A stretch of 64,000 nt of DNA from Paramylibacter ulvae (lineage in GTDB: Bacteria > Pseudomonadota > Alphaproteobacteria > Rhodobacterales > Rhodobacteraceae). The notes beneath the pieces are model-generated. The model was not told the DNA's origin. It searched no databases and saw only the letters and a list, made by a program, of their open reading frames with translations. The position numbers and the translations under genes were made by a program. Shown here one piece after another: positions 42,920 through 51,343 of the stretch (position 1 is its first letter; each line of letters begins with the position of its first letter). The stretch is from positions 248,001-312,000 of the forward strand of contig NZ_BMZF01000001.1 of assembly GCF_014652655.1 (NCBI RefSeq). Reading direction: 5' to 3'.

Positions 42920-43747
42920 ATGAAAAATGCAGTAAAATTCGCTACAGCCTCCGCAGTGGCACTTGTTCTGTCGGTACCTACTTTCGCGCAAGACGCACTT
43001 ACAGGCGTCGAAGGTTTGGACGATCGTATCGATGACATCACAGATGCTGTGAATGACAACATCGAACGTTCTGATGACGACGAACGTTATTCAACATTGG
43101 GCGTGGCTCAAGGTTGGAAAGGTTCTGTTGCACTATCCGCGTCACAAGACATAGGTAACAGCAGCTCTTCTGATTTGTCGATGGCAGGTCGCGCAACTTT
43201 GGGCGTTGGTGATTGGAGCCACAGCTTTGGTTTTGCCGCTGAATATTTGGATAGCGACGATACAAACGCAACAACTGATTTGTATGGTACATACGAAGGC
43301 AGCCGTTATTTCACACCAAAACTGTACGCATTTGGTACAGCGCGTGGTGAATTGAACGAAGCGTCTGAAAACCGTATTGATGCCTTCGCTGGTGTTGGTC
43401 TTGGTTATCGTGTTGTTAACAATCCAAACCACACATGGCGTGTACAAGCAGGCCCAGGCATGCGTTACATCAAAGACCAAGCGGATGTTTCAACATCAGA
43501 AGCAGGCTTTATCGCGTCATCACGTTATTACTATGCGATCACAGACACTGTATCGTTGACCAATGACACAGACGTATTGGGTTCAAGCACAAACACCGTT
43601 GCAACCAACGATTTGGGCGTAAACTTCAAAGTGTCAAACAAATTGACCACACGCGTAAGCTATCGCACAGAGCACAACTCTGACGCGGGTGATCTTTTGA
43701 AATCAACCGACAGCACTCTTGGTCTTGCGGTTGTAATGGGCTTTTAA
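42920..43747 (+). CDS. DUF481/YdiY-like outer-membrane beta-barrel protein
   Basis: Protein of 275 residues with a signal peptide (cleavage after 'TFA', about residue 22). It then has an acidic segment ('VEGLDDRIDDITDAVNDN') and about 12 alternating amphipathic strands of the DUF481 family, ending in 'LGLAVVMGF' with the C-terminal Phe needed for outer-membrane insertion. Codon use appears biased towards a highly expressed gene (many GGT, GTT, CGT codons), and AAAGGA precedes ATG 42920. It is monocistronic, closed by a strong terminator. The family is called salt-induced outer-membrane protein; the function is not known. Confidence 0.85.
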   Translation: MKNAVKFATASAVALVLSVPTFAQDALTGVEGLDDRIDDITDAVNDNIERSDDDERYSTLGVAQGWKGSVALSASQDIGNSSSSDLSMAGRATLGVGDWSHSFGFAAEYLDSDDTNATTDLYGTYEGSRYFTPKLYAFGTARGELNEASENRIDAFAGVGLGYRVVNNPNHTWRVQAGPGMRYIKDQADVSTSEAGFIASSRYYYAITDTVSLTNDTDVLGSSTNTVATNDLGVNFKVSNKLTTRVSYRTEHNSDAGDLLKSTDSTLGLAVVMGF

Positions 43748-43767
43748 TTTAGCCACCCCTCGTTTGA

Positions 43768-43796
43768 AACGGGGCAGAGAAATCTGCCCCGTTTTT
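43768..43796 (+). terminator. Rho-independent terminator with GAAA tetraloop
   Basis: ACGGGGCAGA (43769-43778) and TCTGCCCCGT (43783-43792) pair perfectly around a GAAA loop and are followed by TTTTT. It separates the DUF481 gene from the convergent xdhC gene, whose stop it touches. Confidence 0.9.
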
Positions 43797-44728
43797 CATA
43801 TTGCCACCGCCGTTTTGGCGGCTTTGTTTTGTGATGTGATCAACATTTGCGCAATCCCTATTGCGATTGCTGCCGGCTCTTTGCCCAGATTTGGATCCCC
43901 AATGGGGCAGATCAATTTATCAATGTCATTTGTCGAATGCCCCAGTTGCGCCAAGCGTTTTGTAAATCGTGCGCGTTTGGTTTTTGATCCGATCACGCCC
44001 ACCGATTGATGGGGAAGGTTCAAAATTTGATGGCACAGCTCCAAATCAAATGCATGGCTATAGGTCATAATCAAATGCACAGCATCTTTGGGTGCGTGTT
44101 TCACGACCATTGCAGGATTGTTGGCAATTAGTGGCGTTACACCCTGCGCAATTTGATCGGGAAACCGATCTTTTTCGGTGTCCACCCAAGTGATATCAAA
44201 CGCCAATTCATGCAAAACATTGACCAGCGCCCGCCCGACATGACCAGCACCATATAACCACAACGGTTGTCTTACTTGTTTCATCGGTTCGATCAGCCAA
44301 CCATCGCGATATATCGTATTTGGTTGCACTGATTGATTGCGAATATTGGCAAGTGTACGTTTCACATCCAGCGACATGTCATTTGTGGCAATGGGACGGG
44401 CGAAAACAATGTCATTCTCGGGCAGGTTTTCACGACCAAATCGTTCAAACACCAATGTCACGGCCCCACCACAACATTGGGCAAGCGCGGGGCCTAATGG
44501 GATTTTTACGGCCCTTTTGTCCCCACCATCGGCAAGCAATTCACGTGCAATTTCTGTGCCGCGCATTTCCAACGCCCCCCCGCCAATAGTGCCAATCTGG
44601 CGATCTGGCGTTACGATCATGGACGTACCCGTGGCGCGTGGAACCGATCCGTGATCTGTGGCGATAACCACGCGGACGATATCACCGCTTTGGGTAAATT
44701 TCGCGATTTGTTCACGATCAAAATGCAT
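43796..44728 (-). CDS. xdhC: Xanthine dehydrogenase accessory factor XdhC
   Basis: Molybdenum-cofactor insertion factor of 310 residues. The N-terminal domain has 'IATDHGSVPRATGTSMIV' near residue 25, 'GTIGGGALE' near 50 and the conserved 'PLGPALAQCCGG' near 84. The C-terminal Rossmann half has 'LWLYGAGHVGRALVNVL' near 160 and 'SVGVIGSKTKRARF' near 250. Three in-frame ATG codons lie close together (44741, 44735, 44726); the last is preferred because family members begin with a short 'M-x-F-D' segment. It overlaps xdhB by 11 bases and ends the xdhABC operon. Confidence 0.9.
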   Translation of the reverse strand: MHFDREQIAKFTQSGDIVRVVIATDHGSVPRATGTSMIVTPDRQIGTIGGGALEMRGTEIARELLADGGDKRAVKIPLGPALAQCCGGAVTLVFERFGRENLPENDIVFARPIATNDMSLDVKRTLANIRNQSVQPNTIYRDGWLIEPMKQVRQPLWLYGAGHVGRALVNVLHELAFDITWVDTEKDRFPDQIAQGVTPLIANNPAMVVKHAPKDAVHLIMTYSHAFDLELCHQILNLPHQSVGVIGSKTKRARFTKRLAQLGHSTNDIDKLICPIGDPNLGKEPAAIAIGIAQMLITSQNKAAKTAVAI

Positions 44729-47009
44729 CTGTGCCATCTGCATTGCGATAAACGGATCGTAACAATTCCTCTGCCGTTGCGGGTGCATTTATGTTGGGGT
44801 AAATTTCAGTGTCACCCGAATATCCAACAGCATGTGACAGGGCGTGAAACGCAGAAATGCCCAACATGAATGGCGGTTCACCCACCGCCTTGGATCGATA
44901 AATGGTATCTTGTGTATTTTCGTTTTCAAACAGTTCAACATTGAAAATGCGAGGCCGATCCGAACAGGCGGGAATTTTATAAGTACTTGGCGCGTGCGTG
45001 CGCAAATTGCCCTTTTCATCCCAAACCAATTCTTCGGTGGTAAGCCACCCCGCACCTTGGACATAGCCGCCTTCGATCTGTCCAATATCAATCGCGGGGT
45101 TCAACGATGCACCAACATCGTGCAAAATATCCGTGCGTAAAATTCGGTTTTCACCGGTGAGAGTATCTACAACAACCTCTGTCACCGCCGCGCCATATGC
45201 GAAATAGAAAAACGGACGACCCCGCCCCGCCATGCGATCCCATTTGATTTTGGGCGTTGCGTAAAACCCCGTGGCAGACAATGAAATGCGATTTTGATAG
45301 GCAAGACTTGCCGCATCCGCAAATGTCATTTCATGCGATCCCGCACGCACCATCCCATCAACAAATTCAACCGCAGCATCCGTTTCAAAATGAATGGCAA
45401 AAAACGCGACAATCCGAGCCTTGAGTGTTTGACAGGCATCGCGCACCGCCATGCCGTTCAAATCTGAACCCGATGACGCCGCCGTGGCGGATGTGTTTGG
45501 AACCTTGGCCGTATCGGATGCGGTGATTTTGATCATATCAAGCGGTAGACCAAATTCACGCGCGGCGACTTGGGCAACCTTGGTAAACAAACCCTGCCCC
45601 ATTTCCGTACCACCGTGGTTCAAATGCACCGAACCATCCGCATAGATATGCACCAACGCCCCCGCTTGGTTCAGATGGGTCAGGGTAAAGCTGATCCCAA
45701 ATTTCACTGGGGTCAGCGCGATACCGCGCTTCAACACCGCATCAGGGTTGGCACGGTTTTCTGCGTCAATTTCTGCGCGCCGTTTAGTGTAATTCGAACG
45801 CTGTTCTAATTGATCGACCAACGGCGCAATAACGCTATCCTCTATCGTCATCTGATATGGTGTAGTTTGCCCGTTTTGATAGAAATTCGCACGGCGGATT
45901 TCCAATGGATCGCGTCTCAAATGATGCGCAATCTGATCAATCACGCGTTCGATCACAACCACACCTTGCGGCCCGCCAAACCCACGATACGCGGTGGCGC
46001 TTTGCGTGTTTGTTTTCAATCGGTGTGATACAATTTTGGCATGTGGCAGATGATAGGCATTATCCGAATGCAGCATCGCACGATCGGCGACAGGCAACGA
46101 TAAATCCTGTGCCCAGCCACAACGCACGAAATGCTGCATCATCACTGATTGTAATTTTCCATTGTCATCAAATCCCACCTGATAATCGATGCGAAAATCG
46201 TGGCGTTTGCCCGTAATGATCATATCATCGTCTCGATCATATCGCATTTTGCATGGGCGGTTTGTGATCCGTGCTGCAACGGCACAGGCACAGGCCAGTG
46301 CGTTTGCTTGGCTTTCTTTGCCACCAAAACCACCCCCCATGCGCCGTGTTTCAACCCGCACGGCATTGAATGGCAATCCAAGGCTTTCCGCGACTTTATG
46401 TTGAACCTCTGTTGGGTGCTGTGTTGAGCTATGCACCAGCATATCGCCGTTTTCTTGGGGGAGCGCAGATGCCGCTTGCCCTTCCAAATAAAAATGTTCC
46501 TGGCCACCGATTTCAATGCTACCCGAAATTTGATGGGGTGCAGATTTCAGTGCGGATTCTGGCTCGCCCTTTAAAAACTGAATGGGGTCTTCAAATTTGC
46601 TATCCGCCGCGATGGCATCATCAATAGAGAGGATTGGCGTAAGCGGTTTAATATCAACCTTGCCCAAACGCGCAGCCTTGCGTGCATTCAAATGCGTATC
46701 CGCGATCACCAAAAATATCGGCTGACCGATGTAATGCACCGTTCTGGTTGCCAGCAAGGGTTCATCATGCACTGACGGCGATACATCATTGCCCGCGGGC
46801 AAATCATCCGCCGTGATCACCGAAACAACACCGTTTGCATTGCGAACGACATCCAAATCCATCGCGGTGATTTTCCCATGCGCAACATCTGACAATCCAA
46901 ACGCCAGTGACAGCGCATTTTTGGGCATCGGTATATCATCAATATATCGCGCTGCCCCCGTAACATGTAATGGCGCGGCATCATGTGGCGTTGGTTTCAT
47001 ATGGTTCAT
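44718..47009 (-). CDS. xdhB: Xanthine dehydrogenase molybdopterin subunit XdhB
   Basis: Large molybdenum-cofactor subunit of 763 residues; with XdhA it oxidises hypoxanthine and xanthine to urate in the cytoplasm. Landmarks: 'GQEHFYLEGQAA' near residue 166, 'GGGFGGKESQA' near 223, 'AYRGFGGPQG' near 335, 'HLNHGGTEMGQGLFTK' near 478 and the catalytic Glu in 'KAVGEPPFML' near 718. All are expected for xanthine dehydrogenases rather than for aldehyde oxidoreductases. GGAGG lies 7 bases before ATG 47007-47009, which overlaps the xdhA stop (ATGA). Confidence 0.95.
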   Translation of the reverse strand: MNHMKPTPHDAAPLHVTGAARYIDDIPMPKNALSLAFGLSDVAHGKITAMDLDVVRNANGVVSVITADDLPAGNDVSPSVHDEPLLATRTVHYIGQPIFLVIADTHLNARKAARLGKVDIKPLTPILSIDDAIAADSKFEDPIQFLKGEPESALKSAPHQISGSIEIGGQEHFYLEGQAASALPQENGDMLVHSSTQHPTEVQHKVAESLGLPFNAVRVETRRMGGGFGGKESQANALACACAVAARITNRPCKMRYDRDDDMIITGKRHDFRIDYQVGFDDNGKLQSVMMQHFVRCGWAQDLSLPVADRAMLHSDNAYHLPHAKIVSHRLKTNTQSATAYRGFGGPQGVVVIERVIDQIAHHLRRDPLEIRRANFYQNGQTTPYQMTIEDSVIAPLVDQLEQRSNYTKRRAEIDAENRANPDAVLKRGIALTPVKFGISFTLTHLNQAGALVHIYADGSVHLNHGGTEMGQGLFTKVAQVAAREFGLPLDMIKITASDTAKVPNTSATAASSGSDLNGMAVRDACQTLKARIVAFFAIHFETDAAVEFVDGMVRAGSHEMTFADAASLAYQNRISLSATGFYATPKIKWDRMAGRGRPFFYFAYGAAVTEVVVDTLTGENRILRTDILHDVGASLNPAIDIGQIEGGYVQGAGWLTTEELVWDEKGNLRTHAPSTYKIPACSDRPRIFNVELFENENTQDTIYRSKAVGEPPFMLGISAFHALSHAVGYSGDTEIYPNINAPATAEELLRSVYRNADGTDAF

Positions 47010-48367
47010 GATGAAACCTCCAAAACACGTGGTTGATCGGTCGTGTCCTCGATGAAATAACGCAACAACATATTTTGCGCCGCTTTCATGCGATACCCAG
47101 CGGATGCACGCATATCGTCCATCGGGGTGTAATCAGCGCTGAATAAACCCATTGCACCGTCAACATTTCCACGTGTCCAAGGTTTACCGATTAACGCCGC
47201 CTCTACTGTGTCGGCGCGTTTTGGGGTTCCTGCCATGCCACCAAATGCGATGGCACAACATTCCACGATCCCGTCTTTGACAAAAATGTTGAAACAGCCA
47301 CAGACCGCAGAGATATCTTGATCAAACCGTTTCGACAGTTTGTAACATTTTAGTCGATCGTCTTGTTTTGGAATGAATATGCTTTCAACAAATTCACCAG
47401 ATTTGCGAGCCTGTTTGCCGTATTCAATAAAGAAATCTTGCATCAAAATTTCGCGCCGTTCATCACCACGGCGTAACGTTAACGTGGCACCAAGCGCGAT
47501 CAATGCGGGCGGTCCATCGCCAATGGGTGAACCATTTGCAATATTTCCGCCGATAGTCGCCGCATTGCGAATTTGCACCGAAGCATAACGGCGCAACATT
47601 TCTGCGAAATCGGGATAAATATCCGCGACAGCATCACGCAGATCGCTGATCGTCACCGCCGCACCAATGTGCAAACCATCATCACGATATTCAATTTTCG
47701 CCAAATCGGGGATCTGTGACAGGAAACAAACCTGTTCCAACTCGTGCAATGATTTTGTCACCCACAGGCCAACATCCGTAGCACCACCCACTAAGGTGGC
47801 GTCTGGGTTTTTTAGATACCACGCGGCGAGTTCATCGCTGGTTGTCGGGCCAGTAGGTTTTGCAAATTTCGAAACGCCGTCTTGATCCGCAGCAATCCAA
47901 TCGGGGCGCGGCGCGTTTTCAACCGCCTCTGCTGCGCGAATAATTGGGGCGTAGCCCGTGCAACGGCACAGGTTTCCCGCCAGTTGATTATCATGGTCCG
48001 TGGCGCCATTGGTATGCGCCGATACCATCGACATCACAAACCCCGGTGTGCAAAACCCGCATTGTGAACCGTGATGTTCAACCATTGCCGTTTGTACGGG
48101 GTGCATATCGGATTGCGTTCCCACACCTTCGACGGTGCGCAATGCTTTGCCGTGAAGTTGTGGTAAAAACAGAATACATGCGTTCAATGATTTACTGCCA
48201 TCAGCATCTGTCACCATAACAGTACACGCGCCGCAATCACCTTCGTTACAGCCCTCTTTCGTGCCGTGCAAACCCTTGGTTTCGCGCAGCCAATCCAGCA
48301 GCGTGACCGTTGGGTTATCAACGGTGATATTCTGGGTTTCCCCGTTGAGAAGAAACGCAATTTCCAT
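47006..48367 (-). CDS. xdhA: Xanthine dehydrogenase Fe-S/FAD subunit XdhA
   Basis: Small subunit of 453 residues. Residues 1-160 carry the two 2Fe-2S clusters ('CNEGDCGAC' near 40 and 'CGFCTPGF' plus 'CRCTG' near 105-140). Residues about 180-450 are the FAD domain ('LVGGATDVGLWVTK' near 196, 'ATIGGNIANGSPIGD' near 275). It is the first gene of the xdhABC operon. The 170-base gap upstream (48368-48537) holds its promoter, without a motif I can name, and the terminator of the purine permease gene. Confidence 0.95.
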   Translation of the reverse strand: MEIAFLLNGETQNITVDNPTVTLLDWLRETKGLHGTKEGCNEGDCGACTVMVTDADGSKSLNACILFLPQLHGKALRTVEGVGTQSDMHPVQTAMVEHHGSQCGFCTPGFVMSMVSAHTNGATDHDNQLAGNLCRCTGYAPIIRAAEAVENAPRPDWIAADQDGVSKFAKPTGPTTSDELAAWYLKNPDATLVGGATDVGLWVTKSLHELEQVCFLSQIPDLAKIEYRDDGLHIGAAVTISDLRDAVADIYPDFAEMLRRYASVQIRNAATIGGNIANGSPIGDGPPALIALGATLTLRRGDERREILMQDFFIEYGKQARKSGEFVESIFIPKQDDRLKCYKLSKRFDQDISAVCGCFNIFVKDGIVECCAIAFGGMAGTPKRADTVEAALIGKPWTRGNVDGAMGLFSADYTPMDDMRASAGYRMKAAQNMLLRYFIEDTTDQPRVLEVSS

Positions 48368-48480
48368 GGTAAATATCCGCCACCGTCTCTGCCGTTTGGC
48401 CGATTTGCAATCCCCCGATGTGGCGTAAAGGAATTGCTTGCCGTTGATTACAGATAATCAGGTTTGAGTTTCAAGATCAA

Positions 48481-48517
48481 CAAAAACAAAAAGGCCGCGC
48501 CAAATATAGACGCGGCC
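48481..48517 (-). terminator. Rho-independent terminator of the purine permease gene
   Basis: GGCCGCG (48493-48499) pairs with CGCGGCC (48511-48517) across an 11-base loop; on the - strand the hairpin is followed by a T-rich run (complement of 48481-48492). Confidence 0.8.
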
Positions 48518-48537
48518 AATAAGTTTATTTCGTTTGA

Positions 48538-49887
48538 TTAACCAATATCTTCTGGCAAAATCAAATTCAGAACAATCGCGATAAATGCCGCTGGCAACAG
48601 ACCAGATGTCATCAAAATTTTCGCGGTATTACCCAAGAATGCCATTGCATCAGGCACCTGTTGCAGGCCAAGCCCAACAGACAGTGCAACCGCAAAGATC
48701 ACCATATTGCGACGGTTCCAATTCACATCAGACAACATTGATGCACCCGCAGCGGCGACCATGCCAAACATTACAATCACACCGCCACCCAAAACTTGGA
48801 TCGGTACGGAATTGATGACCGCGCCGATTTTTGGGATCAAACCACAGATGATCAAGAATATCGCACCGATGGTGACAACATGGCGGCTCATCACACCTGT
48901 CATTGCGATCAAGCCGACGTTTTGGCTAAACGATGTATTTGGCAAGCCACCAAAAATGCCGCCAATTGCGGTGCCCAGACCATCTGCGAATGTGGCGCCT
49001 GTGACCTCTTCATCGGTTGCTTCACGCCCTGCGCCACCTTTGGTAATCCCGGACACATCGCCCACGGTTTCAATCGCGGAAATAAATGCCATCAAACACA
49101 TGCCGATAATAATCGCCCAGTTAAGCTCAAACCCATATGCAAACGGGCTTGGCAACTGGAACCACCCTGCACGACCAACACCAGCAAGGCTGACATCGCC
49201 CATGACGAAGGCTACGATGTAACCTGCGATCAGGCCAACCAAAACCGCGGCCACAGATAACAAACCACGTGCAAAGAATTTCAACGCCAAGGTCACGATG
49301 ATAACCACGCCCGCTTGGAACCAATTGGAAACGCCACCCCATGTGGGTTTGCCACGATTAAAATCACCAGCTCCACCCGCTGCATATTCAATGCCAACCT
49401 TGATCAATGCCAGACCGATCATTAAAACGATCAATCCTGTCACCAATGGCGGCAATGCAAACCGAATGCGCCCGATGAAAAAGCCGATGCAAAAATGGAA
49501 TAGCCCGCCAATCATCACACCAGACATTAACCCCGCTAAACCAGCCGTACCCGCGCCAACCATGGCGGGGATCATTACGGGCAGGAACGCAAAACTGGTT
49601 CCTTGAACAATTGGCAATCGTGCCCCAACGGGACCAATGCCAATGGTTTGGATCAATGTTGCAACGCCTGCGAATAACATCGACATTTGAATAAGATATA
49701 TCAGCGTTCCAACATCTGGTGATCCAAATCCAAACCCAGCAACACCCGCAATAATGATTGCTGGTGTCACGTTGGATACAAACATCGCCAAAACATGTTG
49801 AATGCCAAGTGGTATCGCCTTGCCCAATGCGGGCGTATAATTGGGATCGCGCAGCTGTTCTGGCGTCCCTATCGAAGTATCTGTCAT
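48538..49887 (-). CDS. Nucleobase:cation symporter-2 (uric acid/xanthine permease type)
   Basis: Membrane transporter of 449 residues with about 12-14 helices. Family marks are 'PLGIQHVLAMFVSNVTPAII' near residue 25, which holds the conserved QH, 'PIVQGTSFAFLPVM' near 94, the substrate Glu region 'ISAIETVGDVSGIT' near 275, and 'NTSFSQNVGLIAMTGV' near 326, the NCS2 signature. The context (xdhABC on one side, allA-allE-puuE on the other) indicates a purine or urate substrate rather than uracil. ATG 49885-49887 has GGGGAAC upstream; 33 further in-frame residues upstream are polar and unconserved. The gap 49888-50033 contains a TTTTTGCAAAAA palindrome (49971-49982) and no gene. Confidence 0.92.
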   Translation of the reverse strand: MTDTSIGTPEQLRDPNYTPALGKAIPLGIQHVLAMFVSNVTPAIIIAGVAGFGFGSPDVGTLIYLIQMSMLFAGVATLIQTIGIGPVGARLPIVQGTSFAFLPVMIPAMVGAGTAGLAGLMSGVMIGGLFHFCIGFFIGRIRFALPPLVTGLIVLMIGLALIKVGIEYAAGGAGDFNRGKPTWGGVSNWFQAGVVIIVTLALKFFARGLLSVAAVLVGLIAGYIVAFVMGDVSLAGVGRAGWFQLPSPFAYGFELNWAIIIGMCLMAFISAIETVGDVSGITKGGAGREATDEEVTGATFADGLGTAIGGIFGGLPNTSFSQNVGLIAMTGVMSRHVVTIGAIFLIICGLIPKIGAVINSVPIQVLGGGVIVMFGMVAAAGASMLSDVNWNRRNMVIFAVALSVGLGLQQVPDAMAFLGNTAKILMTSGLLPAAFIAIVLNLILPEDIG

Positions 49888-50033
49888 TTTTGTTCCCCGT
49901 TTCAAAATTACGCCATCTGTGGGCGCGTTGAATGCGTTAACCGCATACTGTGAATCAAGGTTTTGTGTATTTTTTGCAAAAATCAAGCAAAATCGACTAA
50001 ATAAAGTAGCAGAAAAGATGGTCTGCCTTTAAT

Positions 50034-50513
50034 TTAAGCGACAATTATTGGCGTTGGTAACGGATATTCCTGTAAGTTTCTTTCATCGCCAATGCGATCA
50101 ATCACACAGAACAATCCAGGTTCATGCAGCGGCGTTAAAACCCCGTGCCAAGTATTTCGGTAAAAATTAATGCCCTGTCCGATGGATGTAATAAACGCCT
50201 GAATATCGACAGGTTTTCCACCATCATCATGTGCAACAATTACCAAAAACGGATGTTGTGACATGGGAATAAATGCTTGGCTGCCCAATGGATGGCGCTC
50301 CATCAAATCTAGTTCATAGGGTAATGTTCGCGCCTTTGCCGAAAACAGGCTGATCCCTGTGTCACCACCCGCAAAATCCAATTTTGCCAGATCATGAAAC
50401 CGTTCACAATTGCCCTGATTAATTATCATGGGGTCAACGCTATTCAATTCGATCACATCGCCAAATGGCGCAAATGCACTGGCGGTAAGTGGTTGGGTTT
50501 TAATTTGCATCAT
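50034..50513 (-). CDS. allA: Ureidoglycolate lyase
   Basis: Cupin-fold enzyme of 159 residues that splits ureidoglycolate into glyoxylate and urea. Typical segments are 'TASAFAPFGDVIE' near residue 10, 'LMERHPLGSQAFIPM' near 71, 'FLVIVAHD' near 88 and the C-terminal 'NFYRNTWHGVLTPL' near 115. It overlaps the preceding aminohydrolase gene by 4 bases (ATGA; an ATGATG pair gives two possible starts) and ends the leftward puuE-allE-allA operon. No urease or urea amidolyase gene is in the window, so the urea must be handled elsewhere. Confidence 0.92.
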   Translation of the reverse strand: MMQIKTQPLTASAFAPFGDVIELNSVDPMIINQGNCERFHDLAKLDFAGGDTGISLFSAKARTLPYELDLMERHPLGSQAFIPMSQHPFLVIVAHDDGGKPVDIQAFITSIGQGINFYRNTWHGVLTPLHEPGLFCVIDRIGDERNLQEYPLPTPIIVA

Positions 50514-51343
50514 GGAGTTCCAAAGGGTGCGAATTTTGGATGGCGGTTCACATCCTTGTACAATAAATATCGAAATGGTTCATCGCTCGTCGCGACACAG
50601 GCTTGTGGGCAAAACGCACGAAGCCACATGAAATCCCCCGGCCCTACATCGACCCAATCTTGGTTTAACAAATACCGCGCAGTACCTTGTAAAACATACA
50701 GCCCATGTTCCATCACATGGGTTTCTTCGAACGGGATCAACCCATTCTTTTGAAATGTCACAATATTAACGTGCATATCATGGCGCAGGTCATCGGGTTC
50801 GATAAACCGCGTGGTCGCCCACACACCGTTGCAATCTGGCATTTCGCGCGCGGGTACATTGTTTTCATTGGTTACAAAAGCATCCGGCGCGTCGATCCCA
50901 TCAACATGTTCATAGCGTTTACGCAGCCAGTGAAATGTCGCGCTATTCGCACTGGCGTTATCCAGCGTCCATTTGCACCCAACAGGCAGATATGCATATC
51001 CCCCCGCACCCATTTCATGTTTTTTGCCATCCATTGTAAGGGTCACTTCGCCATCAACAATGAACAGAACAGATTGCGCACTTGGATCGGTATCGGGCGT
51101 TTGGCTGCCACCATTTGGGGAAACCTCGACAATATATTGCGTGAATGTTTCGGCAAACCCGCTGAGTGGGCGTGCGATGATCCATGCGCGGGTATTGACC
51201 CAATGCGGCATGTAACTGGTTACGATATCGCTGAATGTTTCGGCCGGAATGAACGCATAGGCATCGGTAAAAACGGCGCGACCTTGTAATGGGGTTGATT
51301 GCGATGCCAGCCCACCGCGCGGAACGTAATAGGTGTTATTCAT
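50510..51343 (-). CDS. allE: (S)-ureidoglycine aminohydrolase (AllE/UGlyAH)
   Basis: Double-cupin protein of 277 residues that releases ammonia from ureidoglycine to give ureidoglycolate. The N-terminal cupin includes 'VLFIVDGEVTLTMDGKKHEM' near residue 91 and 'YAYLPVGCKWTL' near 115. The metal-binding C-terminal cupin has 'PFEETHVMEHGLYVLQGTAR' near 206 and 'VGPGDFMWLRAFCPQ' near 235, the family signature. It overlaps its neighbours by 4 bases on each side (ATGA), so the three proteins are translationally coupled. Confidence 0.92.
   Translation of the reverse strand: MNNTYYVPRGGLASQSTPLQGRAVFTDAYAFIPAETFSDIVTSYMPHWVNTRAWIIARPLSGFAETFTQYIVEVSPNGGSQTPDTDPSAQSVLFIVDGEVTLTMDGKKHEMGAGGYAYLPVGCKWTLDNASANSATFHWLRKRYEHVDGIDAPDAFVTNENNVPAREMPDCNGVWATTRFIEPDDLRHDMHVNIVTFQKNGLIPFEETHVMEHGLYVLQGTARYLLNQDWVDVGPGDFMWLRAFCPQACVATSDEPFRYLLYKDVNRHPKFAPFGTP

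Noticed and set aside
42811-43035. A 74-residue frame starting before the DUF481 gene
   Set aside because: It runs out of frame through the signal peptide region of a clear outer-membrane protein gene and has no similarity or ribosome site.
49971-49982. Palindrome TTTTTGCAAAAA upstream of the purine permease as an operator
   Set aside because: It is simple AT-rich sequence and no matching copy was found before xdhA, puuE/uraH or the deaminase gene, so no regulon can be argued.
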